The notes under the pieces: generated by a model
The model's database searches: none
What the model saw: the letters and a program-made list of their open reading frames with translations, nothing else
What the model was told of the DNA's origin: nothing
Part shown: one piece after another, positions 11,188 through 20,743 of the stretch
Numbering within the stretch: position 1 is the stretch's first letter
Layout of the letters: each line of letters starts with the position of its first letter
Program-made: the position numbers and the translations under genes
NCBI GenBank assembly: GCA_024500155.1
Contig: CM044858.1
Span: forward strand, 2,294,001 to 2,358,000
DNA from: Chenopodium formosanum
Lineage: Eukaryota > Streptophyta > Magnoliopsida > Caryophyllales > Amaranthaceae
Direction: 5' to 3'
Length of the DNA stretch: 64,000 nucleotides

Positions 11188-14100
11188 TATCAGCGTAAGA
11201 ATAAAAATCAGTGGTGTGAGTTCCATGAGTCACCGGGACACAACACTGAAGAGTGTATCCAGCTGAAGGACCAAATCGAGGATATGGTCCGGAAGGGATA
11301 CTTGAAAAAATATATCGCGGATCAGCGCGAGAAAAAAGAGGCCGAGAAGTCTGAAAAAGACTCTCGGCAAGAAATTGACTTCCCCCGAAAGAACAGCAAA
11401 ACTGCGGAAGGAAAATTCCCTCCAATCCATGTTATCTCGGGAGGAGCATGCTCTCGGAGGGAGCACAAGCGTCACCTCAGGGCTCTGACCCATCAGGTGA
11501 ATCATGCTGACATTCAGCCACCCCAATCACCGGTGCCGAACATGACGTTCACAGCCGCTGACTGCCGGGGGGTGACGTACCCTCACGAGGACCCATTGGT
11601 GATTATCGCCACGGTGGCCAACCACGACGTCAGCAAAGTTCTAATTGACGGTGGTAGCGGAGCAAATATTTTGTTTCGAAAGGCCTACAATCAAATCAAG
11701 CTGAAGCCCAAACACCTCATGCCGGTATCCTACCCAGTATCCGGATTCAATGGGGCTTCAACTTATCCCGATGGGAAAGTTCTGCTTCCTGTCACCATCG
11801 GCTGTGATGAAGCAGCTAGGAACGTCATGACTGAATTTTTGGTCATCGATGCTCCTTCAGTGTACAACGTGATTTTGGGGAGACCCATAATTCACGAGAT
11901 CGAAGGGGTTGTCTTAACTTATCATCAGCTGATGATCTACGTTTCAGACGCCAGCTTCCCCGAAAGGATCCAGGGCAGCCAAAAGGAGGCCCGAAGGTGC
12001 AACTACCTCAAGCCATCCACTAGTCGCCCAGACGACGACGATGAGGATGAGGAGGAGAAAGAAAAAGAAAGAGAGCCGAGCACAAAAAAGCCGAAAGGTC
12101 TAAGTGCTTCGGCCCAAGGTTTTGTGCCCAAAGAAAAAGGGTCAGAAAAAGAAAAGGCTAGCTCTTCATTTGAGCCGAAAGACTCAGAGAGCCAGCCGAA
12201 GAAGAAAAAGTCTGGGACGCCTGCTGATATAGACAGCAGGCCAGATTCTGAAGAGTCCAGCCCATCAACAATGGACTTGGACCAGCAGACTGAAATGGTC
12301 GAGTTGACCGAAGGAGATGCTGAGAAATGTGTAACAATCGGGATGGATCTTGATCCGAGCACCCGTTGTGAACTTATTCAACTCCTCCGGGACAACAGAG
12401 ATGTGTTTGCTTTCTCGGCAGCTGATATGCCTGGGATAAGTCCAGACCTCATCTCCCATAAGCTTAACGTCGACCCAACGTGTCGACCAGTTAAGCAAAA
12501 GAAGCGGAATTACTCCGCAAATAAGAACCGAGACATCGCAGCCGAGGTCAAGAAATTGCTGGATGCAGGCTTCATCGAGCCTTGTCAGTATCCAAAATGG
12601 CTGGCAAATGTGGTGATGGTTCAGAAGGCCAATGGTACCTGGAGAATGTGCGTTGACTTCACGGACCTAAATAAGGCTTGTCCGAAGGATTTCTATCCCT
12701 TGCCGAGGATCGATCAGCTAGTCGACTCGACGAGTGGCCATGCCTTGCTTAGTTTCATGGACGCATTCTCGGGGTATCATCAGATCTTCATGCACCCCGA
12801 CGACCGAGCCAAGACGGCATTCGTCACAAATGCCGGGGTGTACAATTACAAAATGATACCCTTCGGATTGAAAAATGCGGGGGCAACTTATCAAAGGCTG
12901 GTGGATCAAGTTTTTGCCGATCAAAAAGGCCGAAACATGGAAGTTTACGTTGACGATTCAATCGTCAAAAGCAAAAAATCTGAAGACCATGTTAAGGACT
13001 TGGCTGAAACCTTCACCACCTTAAGAAAGCATCAAATGAAGCTGAATCCGAAGAAGTGTGTCTTCGGCGTGAAGTTAGGGAAATTCCTTGGGTTCATGGT
13101 CAGCAAGAGGGGGATTGATGCCAATCCCTCCAAAGTCAAAGCAGCGCTCGATCTTCCTGAGCCGAAAACGAAGAGGGACGTTCAGCGGCTCACCGGAAGA
13201 ATGGCAGCCCTCTCGAGGTTCATTTCTAGAGCTTCGGACAAGGGGTTACCTTTCTTCAAAGCCCTAAAACTCCCAAAAACAAAAGAGCTCGTTTGGGAAG
13301 AAGAGCAAAAAGAAGCCTTCAAGCAGCTTTGGGAGCATCTGGCTCAACTCCCAACACTGGCTAGTCCAGTAGAGGGAGAAACTTTGTATCTGTACGTGGC
13401 GGTCAGCCCAGCCACCATCAGTGCAGTGCTGCTGAGGGAAGAAAATAAAATTCAGCAACCGATCTACTTCGTCAGTCACACTCTGACGGATGCCGAGACC
13501 CGCTAACCTCTACTCGAGAAAGTTACCTTTGCAGTAATGGTAGATGCTCGGAAGTTGAGGCCCTACTTTGATTGCCATCAGATAGTGGTCTTAACTGATC
13601 AGCCGCTGGAAAAAGTTCTCGGCAAAGTTGAAAAATCCGGTAGGCTGGCCAAGTGGGCTTTCGAGCTCACTGAATTCAGCATCAGCTACCAGCTGAGAGC
13701 AGCCATCAAGGCTCAAGCTCTAGCGAACTTCTTGGCCGAATGCTCGTATCAAGAGACGCTAGACGATGAAAACAAAATCTGAACCGTTTTTACGGATGGA
13801 TCCTCCACCGTAAATGGTTCGGGGGAAGGGGTAGTGATAACCTCTCCCGAAGGCAAATCCTTCGAGTATGCACTCAAATTTTCTTTCAAAGCTTCGAACA
13901 ACGAAGCTGAGTATGAGGCAGCAATCGCTGGCCTAGAACTGTGCATCTCTCTGGAAGCCGAGCATGTCTGTCTGAAGACAGACTCTCAGCTAGTTGCATA
14001 TCAGATCGGTGGCAGCTACGAGGCCAAAGAGCCCTCCATGATAGCCTATCTTGCCAAGATCAAATCAGTTATTGCAAAGCTGAGAACTTTTGAAGTTCAG

Positions 14101-15489
14101 CTGATCCCAAGGGGTCAAAATGCTCAAGCCGACGCACTCTCCAAACTTGCCAATTCAACTCTCACTGAGCTGAACAGATCTGTATATGTGGAAGTGCGCC
14201 GAGAAAGAAGTGTCGACGAAGCATCCGAAGTGTGCTGCGCTGACCCAGAACCTAGTTGGATGGACCCCATCCTAGCTTTCAAGCTTCGGGGAGAAATTCC
14301 TGAAGACAGAATTTTGGCCTACAAACTGAAGAGAACTAGCTCAAGGTTCATCGTCTTTAGAGGAGAGCTCTTGAAAAAGTCCTTCTCAGCCCCATTGCTT
14401 AAATGCGTGGGTCCAACAGATGCAGATTACATCCTTCGGGAGATTCACCTCGGCATCTGCGGAAACCACATTAGGGGAAGGACCCTAGCCCACAAGGCAT
14501 TGAGGGCCGGATATTACTGGCCTACCATGATCTCAGACGCTAAGGAGCTGGTCCGAAAATGCGACAAATGTCAAAAATTCGCACCAGTCATCCATCAGCC
14601 AGCTAGAGACCTTCAGCCGATCTTTAATCCGCTTCCGTTTGCCCAATGGGGGCTGGATATTTTGGGACCCTTTCCAGATGCACCTTACCAAAAAAGATGG
14701 TTAATAGTCGGCATCGACTATTTCAGCAAATGGATTGAGGCTGAAGCAGCTTCGAATATTACAGAGCAAACTGTCAGGAAATTTATCTGGCAGAACATTA
14801 TCACCCGCTTCGGTAATCCGAAGGTCTTTGTCTTCGATCATGGGAGGTAATTTGACAATTTATCGCTGAGGCGGTACACAGACCAATTCGGCATCAAGCT
14901 TGCATATTCAGCAGTATGTCATCCACAAAGTAATGGCCAAGCCGAAGCTGCAAATAAACAAATCCTCAATGCTTTGAAGAAAAGGGTTGAAGATCAAAAG
15001 TCCAAGTGGATAGAGAAACTTCCAGGAACCCTCTGGTCACTTCGGACAACTGAAAAAGAGGCAACGGGCCATTCACCTTTTGAGCTGGTGTATGGTGCCG
15101 AAGCCGTTCTTCCAGTGGAAATCAGCTCTGAAAGTTTACGAGTGCACCACTTCTCGGCTGAGAATGAGCAACTTATGAAGGAATCCCTCGATTTCCTCGA
15201 TGAAGTAAGAGACTCAGCCTGAGACAGAATGGCTGCTTATAAGCAGAGAATCAGAAAATTTTACAACCGAAGGGTCCATGCAAGGCCTCTCAAAATTGGA
15301 GACCTTGTCCTTCGGAATGCTGCTGCAGTTCAGAAAGGCCGAATCCATGGGAAACTCTCAGCTGCATGGGAGGGACCCTATGAAATTTATGATGAGCTTC
15401 AGCCAGGACCATACCGACTTCGTCAGTTAGATGGAACTGAGCTGAAAAATCACTGGAATGCTGATGTACTTAATAAATATCATGTGTAA
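11188..15489 (+). pseudogene. pol: Broken pol: zinc knuckle, protease, reverse transcriptase, RNase H, second RNase H, integrase
   Basis: All parts lie in one reading frame, the same frame as gag. They are interrupted by TAA 13504, TGA 13780, TAA 14848 and TGA 15220. Domains in order: aspartic protease with DGGSG at about 11647. Reverse transcriptase with FMDAFSGYHQI and the catalytic YVDD at 12946-12957. A gypsy RNase H at about 13380-13770 whose expected first catalytic acid is not apparent (YLYVAVSPATI). An archaeal-type RNase H at about 13783-14160 with TDGSS, NNEAEYEA, TDSQL and ADALSKLA, so all four acids appear present. Integrase with an HHCC zinc finger at about 14446-14580 and a DDE core up to NGQAEAANKQ near 14944. 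No chromodomain follows. No restored protein is given. The copy is defective for replication unless supplied by relatives. Confidence 0.9.
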
Positions 15490-15638
15490 AACCTTCGAGG
15501 CAGAACAATCATTGTAAGTACATTTTGAATTATTAATGAAAGGCCTCAGAGCCACCCTTTCTATAAGTATTTGAAACTTTTTATTCTTTCAAGTTTTCTT
15601 TATTCTATCTACTCTTTAAGGGTTTTTATTCAGCCTCG
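15490..15638 (+). other. Post-pol spacer of the retrotransposon
   Basis: AT-rich stretch after the pol terminator with no open frame of note. It leads into the inverted-repeat array. Both the sense pol transcript and the antisense transcript of the extra gene would be expected to end in or near here, but I see no diagnostic polyadenylation signal. Confidence 0.5.
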
Positions 15639-15984
15639 TCTGAAACCTTCGCCTTCGGGTAACTGGGTTTCAGATTGCTGACAAACCCGTCTTTTTAAAG
15701 AACTCTGGTCTTTCAGTTGAAGTTAAACTTCAGTAAGACTTGTTCTCCAAAGACATGAGTCCATGGACAAGTCTGGGATATTGCCTTAACTGAGCCTTGT
15801 ATCCCAGAAAGCCATTATCTGAAACATTGTCTTCAGTTGGCCTTGTGTTTCAGATATCCATTTTTAAAGATAGACAGAAACTCAAGGATAACAGCAACTA
15901 TTAGAAATTTTTTATTCAACTTCGTCTGAAAGTTGAAGAAACCCAACTCAGTAATCCAAAGACTTGAGTCTTCAGATTACTGGG
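15639..15984. repeat. Array of seven consecutive short inverted repeats after pol
   Basis: Successive arms: TCTGAAACC/GGTTTCAGA (15639-15647, 15666-15674). TGAAGTT/AACTTCA (15718-15724, 15726-15732). AGACTTGT/ACAAGTCT (15736-15743, 15767-15774). TCTGGGATA/TATCCCAGA (15772-15780, 15800-15808). TATCTGAAACA/TGTTTCAGATA (15816-15826, 15846-15856). TTCAACTT/AAGTTGAA (15915-15922, 15930-15937). CAGTAATC/GATTACTG enclosing AAGACT/AGTCTT (15949-15982). The arms are perfect and 7-11 bp long. The CTGAAA/TTTCAG core recurs, and neighbouring hairpins nearly touch. A weaker GCACT/AGTGC hairpin follows at 15998-16010. Confidence 0.8.
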
Positions 15985-15995
15985 GGGGGGGCAAG
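15979..15995 (+). other. Internal polypurine-tract-like G-run
   Basis: ACTGGGGGGGGGGCAAG (ten G at 15982-15991) closely resembles the element's own tract before the right LTR, CTGGGGGGGCAAG at 20313-20325. It may be a second plus-strand priming site or a relic of an older 3' end. This is similarity by eye only. Confidence 0.5.
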
Positions 15996-16329
15996 AAGCA
16001 CTATCAGTGCAAGTTTATCTTCATCAGAATTCTTCAAGCCGAAAGTTTTGTACTTAGCAAAAATTCTTGCAAAAATTCTCAAGTTCAGAAACAGTAAAGC
16101 ATTCAGAATTGAAGAAAAATGCATCAGATAAAGTTCAAATGCTCAGAAAACGAGCTACAAAGTTCAAATGTTCTAAGGACATAATAAAGTATCGGAAGCC
16201 ACCCACAAGCGGAAAATTACAGCTGCCGAGGTACATACATAAACAGAAAGCAGTTTGTACATCAAGGCAAGCTGAAGCAAAAAACAAGGCAAAAAATTCA
16301 GAAGCGGCAAGTCTAAAGTTGAGCGCACG

Positions 16330-19300
16330 ATGAACCGCAAGATTCTGAAGACGACTGCCCGAGTTCCTATGCTTCAGCCCGAGGATCAGACTGATCAGCA
16401 TTACTGGGTCCCATTGTGGCCTCAGTCCCAGCAGCAGATGAAGCAGGCTTTGCATCCTGCTAAGCCTCCCTCTCCCTTTGTTCAGCCTCCATCTCCCTTC
16501 TTTCAGCTTTTTCTTCGGCTTCTTCAGCCTCAAGGATTTCAGCTTCAATTGGAGTTGGAAACTGCATATGAGGGTCTTCGGGATCCTAGATCCATTCAGC
16601 ACATTTGGACTAGTCTAGCTTCGGCTCAGCATGTAGGCAGACTCTTCGGCACACTCTAACCCCGTTCTTGAAACCCATATCGTATTCTTCCTGGGTGTAG
16701 ATACGGACCTTGAGTAGGGCCTCAGCATCAGCCAACTTCTTCTGTAACTCCTCCAAGTCCTTCTTGGATCTGTTCAACTCATCAGTAAGCTTGGAGGAGG
16801 AATCTCTCTGCTTGTTCAGCTCTTGCTGAACTTGGGATGCTTTAGTTTTTACTTGGGTCAGTTCATCACTTTTGACCCTCAGCTGATCCTCAACCTCTTG
16901 GAGCTTGGCTTTCTGAGATTCAGCAGCAGTAGCAGCTTCTGAGAGTTGGACGTTTCGAGCTTGGAGCATTTCTTCAGCAGCCATTCTACTGGCTTCCAAA
17001 GCTTCTAGCTTCTGTTGCACCTCAGCCTGTGCAGCAGCTCCCTCTCTGATTCTGCTCTCAATGGCAGCCTTGAACTTGGAGATGTCCACTCCCATATGCT
17101 CCTGAAGGAATTTCTCCACTTCTATCACCGGGGGAAAAACCTCCTTCTCCATTGCAGCGCAGAAGGTTTAAAGGGCCTCAGCAGCTTTTTTCTCGTATTC
17201 CTCACCCTTCTGCTGCTTCTCTTTAGCTGCTGCTTGCTTCAGCTTAGCAAGCTTCAGCTCCTCATCTGCTACCTTCTTCTCATACTCGGCAGCATCAACC
17301 CTATCTTGTAGGGAGTCTATCAGCTCTACAGTGAGAGTCTGATTGTGCACAAACTGGAAACAAAGACACAAGTCAGTTAAAAAAAAAAAACTGAGCTGAA
17401 GAGCTGAATTGAAAAGTAAAAGCAAGGAAGAAGATTTACCTACATCATCAACAGCTGATTTGACCTTGCTGGGTCTGGAACTGATCTGCTGGATTCACCC
17501 ATCCCAGCAGTGGCCTTCAGCGACCAGATCCTCGCCCTATCTACTTCGGTCAGGCCAGCAAAATCTTCGAAGTAGGCTGCAGCACCTTCTCGGTTCTGGC
17601 CCCATATGAGATCCCAGATGTGATCCGGAATTGGAATGCGGGGGGCCAAGAAACCCATTTCTCCACACTGCAGGGTCTGGAATGAAGGAAAGGAAGATTC
17701 GGGAGCTTCCTGGGCCTTGGATGGCTTAGCTTCTTCTTCTTGAACTTCTTCCTCCTTCTTCTCAGCAAAGTCAATGATTATGACTTCTGCTTCTTCTTCA
17801 GGAGTGAGGACGAAAGCCTCAACCTCTCTTGCGATATCGGCTGTGAAACCCTCAGCAACGGGCTTCACAGCATCTTCAACATTGCGCTCAGCAGCACTCT
17901 CTCGGACTTCCTCTTCTTGGACCCCCCCTTGGGATCGGGAGTTTTCTTATCCACCTCCATCTTAGGAGGTGGTGGAGGGGTTTTCGGCGGAGACTGGGGT
18001 GATGGCTGGGGAACCCTCGGCGATCCACCGCCTTCCTCAGGTTCCTGAATATTGATGCCGGCAGGCCTCGGCCTCGTCTGGAAGTCGTGGGGGCCGATGA
18101 TGGCCATCCTTCTCCTTTTGCGAAGAGGCTGCTCGTCCATATCAGATTCTTCAGATTCCTCTGGTATTTGGTCTTCGGGACGGGCAGGGGCTTTCCCTTC
18201 TCTTTGTCTCTTGCTCTCTTCAGACTGCAAAAGATAGGGGGACAGGAAGAACGTGAGTAAAAAAAAAAAAGCTGAAAAGCTAAGTCTAACTCACCGAGGT
18301 CTTCAGCAAAGCCTCGTCTTCTTCCTCAGCTGCCCTTGCCGCTGCTTCTTCCTCAGCAGCCTTGGAGGACCCTTCTCCCCCTTCACAAGCTTCAATAGCC
18401 CGTGCAACCTCCTCGGCTGTACGGGCAGCTTCGAGTTCCTCAGCCAACAGTTGAAGCCAAGGATCTCTCTTCTTCCACCAAGGCTTCTGCCTCTGATACA
18501 GAGCAACAACCTCAATTTGGAGATGGGAGTGATCTAGATGGACTTCCCGATGCTTCGGATCGGTGATAGAAGGGGCCCGATCGATTATGACTCGTTCTCG
18601 AGTAACGCTGAGACGGTTGTAGTCAATGCCGACGTTAGTCTCGTTTCGCTCTGAGTATAAGAAAAAAGGAGCAAAGATCAGTTCAGCAAAATAAAAGATG
18701 TTGGATTGGCTCAGCAGAAAAGTGCGAAACAAAAACAGAGAAAAATAAATAATAAAGGCCTCGGCCCCAGCCGAAGAAACTTACCATCCCTAAACTTTCG
18801 GCTGAGGCCGACAGCTGCTAACATGTGCTCTTGGAAAATGTAATGGTTATCCGGGAGCCAAGTCTCCGGGATATACTTCATTCGGCCGCCAGCGCCCCCA
18901 GGGTTCAGCATTCTGCCGAAGATATTTTGCTGATTAAGGTTCAGATCTGGGCCTCTATCTTCGGGAGGGCCCAAGCTTCCCATTTCAGGATCAGGCTCAA
19001 CTAGATACCTGGGAGCGCTGAAGACATAAGGGTGGTTAGGATCTGTGGGCGCCCTAACCCAGATCCATTGACCTTTCCATTCCTTGTCTGAAGAGTCGTT
19101 CGGCCACATTATTAAATACTGGGGCCGAGACTCAATTCGGTACCACCCAGGTTCGTGATCTCCGTGCCCACTTTGAGTGTTTGACACTAGCCGATGAAGC
19201 TTTTTGAAGCAGTGAAGGTTCGGCACATATCTGAAGAACTTGCAGACCCACAAATATGTCATCACCCTTCGGATGCTGACAGGAGTTAGCTGGCACAGGG

Positions 19301-19811
19301 AGACCCTGTAGTGGATCAGCAAGTCTCGGACGAATACGTCCAAAGGAAACCTCAGCCCGTACTGAAGCTGTCTTGTGTACACCCCCACGTACCCCGGGGG
19401 TGGACGATGGATTCTATCGGATGCTAAGGGCATTCTACACCAATATCCATCGGCTTCCATGATGCCGTAGTACATCTCAATCTGCTCGGCAAACCTATAT
19501 ACATCAGCGTACTCTACCCACCAAGAGTAGGGGCAGTTCTTTATCATGGCTGAGGCAACCTCAGCATCCTCCCACTCTTCAAATCCAAGGAGGACATCCT
19601 AAAGGTTGGCGGGGACTTCTTCGTCCCGCCCAGAAACGCTTGGCCCCTCCGTTCCTTCAGGAGGCGCCGATGAAATTGGGGTCGCCCTAATTCCTTCAGC
19701 AGGGTCAGGCCCTACTCTTTGTCCATTCCAAGTCCCAGTCCTGTTCCTAGGATCGGGAAATTGCCTTGCCCTTCTCGGAGCACGGGCCCTACCTCTAACT
19801 CCTCTCACCAT
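16330..19811 (-). pseudogene. Broken, spliced antisense extra gene of the retrotransposon (gypsy-type transposon domain plus coiled coil)
   Basis: Starts at ATG 19811 on the minus strand. Exon A 18785-19811, exon B 18295-18650 and exon C from 18224 join in phase across GT-AG introns. A further exon ends at acceptor 17353-17354 and runs from there to about 16610. Exon A contains a conserved Trp/Tyr/Arg-rich domain (YSWWVEYADVYRFAEQIEMY, later PDPEMGSLGPP) that I recognise as the Putative gypsy type transposon family (PF04195-like). Exons B-C are Glu/Lys-rich with a basic nuclear-signal-like RKRRR. The last part is a long coiled coil (about 16660-17350). Breaks: TAG at 19599-19601, TAA at 17168-17170 and a frameshift at the seven-C run 17922-17928, with probably another near 17470. 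A degraded Glu-rich tail runs on to about 16330. Tat-lineage elements are known to carry extra antisense genes of unclear function. Confidence 0.72.
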
Positions 19812-20312
19812 TGTTGAGTTTCGAAGAAAAAGTCAAAAAAGGGGAAAGAGTTCGAATTCGAAGAAAATTAAACTAAAATCGAAGGAAATTACCTTAATCT
19901 GAAGCGGAATTTGCCGATCTGCAAGTTGGTTGTGACGAATTTCGATTTTTAAGCTTAATGCTCGGGGAATTTGCGAAGCTTTGATGCGGGTTCTTGGGTT
20001 TTCTTGAGAGCTTTGGGTTCGTGTTTGTGAAGAAGTAAGGAGAGATAGTGCGCTTCTTTGATTTTATTTCCAGAAATGGGAATTCCAGGAGTCCGCACCT
20101 TAATTTCTCTTAAATACCTCACTAAGTAACCTTTAAACACACGTCCCTATGATAAACCGCCCATTATCCGTCCAACTTCCACAAATTATCCATCCAGCCG
20201 CCGTTATTTCATTAATTGCAGTTTAAATTCAAATTTTTGGATTAATTAAATCATTTACTTCCCTCCTTTTTTTGGTTAATTAAACCCGACCCGTCATCCT
20301 TCCAAATCGGGT
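19812..20312 (-). promoter_or_regulatory. Leader/promoter region of the antisense gene, upstream of the right LTR
   Basis: About 500 bp between the antisense ATG and the polypurine tract with no sense open frame. The antisense transcript would have to start here or in the right LTR. I cannot point to a TATA box with confidence. Confidence 0.35.
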
Positions 20313-20325
20313 CTGGGGGGGCAAG
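20313..20325 (+). other. 3' polypurine tract
   Basis: CTGGGGGGGCAAG lies immediately before the right LTR, the expected place for the plus-strand primer of an LTR element. Confidence 0.75.
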
Positions 20326-20326
20326 T

Positions 20327-20738
20327 TGTTTGGGTCCAATTTAGTCCAATTGGGCCTAGTCATTAAATGATCCAATTAAAAGCCCAAGGTCAAGGTTCAA
20401 CTCTCCAATTGTGCTAAAGTCAAGATCAGTCAACAAGGCAAGTCAATTGGGTCAAGGCCCACTTCTCCCATATATGTAAAGGTATAAAAGCCATCAATAT
20501 CACATTTGTACACACATACACACAAAGCCTCAAGCAATTAATTCTCTTGCATAGCTTTCTCTCTCTACACATTGTACTGACTTTAGCATCGGAGGGGCCT
20601 TCCTCGGCAACACCCCCGAGGCTAGTTTACGTGTATTTGCTGTGCAGGAAACCCTCGGCCCAGCATCGCTTGGACCGAGCCCAGTCTTCACCACTTCATA
20701 GGACCTTCGGCAAGGTCCCATTGTTTTTATCCGAAACA
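20327..20738 (+). repeat. 3' LTR of the Tat-type retrotransposon
   Basis: 412 bp, TG to CA. It differs from the left LTR at five positions by my reading (three of them in the first 100 bp), all A/G or C/T changes, with no insertions or deletions. Confidence 0.95.
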
Positions 20739-20743
20739 TCAAC

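Larger units (their letters stand above)
9108..20738 (+). mobile_element. Full-length Ty3/gypsy LTR retrotransposon, Tat lineage (Retand-like), non-autonomous copy
   Basis: The 11,631-bp element has two 412-bp LTRs (9108-9519 and 20327-20738), both starting TG and ending CA. A primer-binding site follows 3 nt after the left LTR, and a polypurine tract lies just before the right LTR. The order gag, protease, reverse transcriptase, RNase H, second RNase H, integrase marks Ty3/gypsy. The second archaeal-type RNase H, the lack of a chromodomain and the extra antisense gene after pol point to the Tat lineage. The LTRs differ at five sites by my reading, all transitions, about 1.2 percent, which implies a recent insertion. 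The flanks are TTAAT (9103-9107) and TCAAC (20739-20743), not identical but differing only by two C/T changes. In-frame stops mean this copy cannot make its own proteins. Confidence 0.95.

Noticed and set aside
10867..12362. Minus-strand frames of up to 119 codons opposite gag-pol
   Set aside because: By-products of GC-richer coding DNA; no conserved motifs and no splice structure, unlike the true antisense gene at 16.3-19.8 kb.
16330..16659. 109-codon plus-strand frame near the end of the antisense gene
   Set aside because: It mirrors the Glu-rich tail of the antisense gene. Its Gln/Pro repeats come from that complement.
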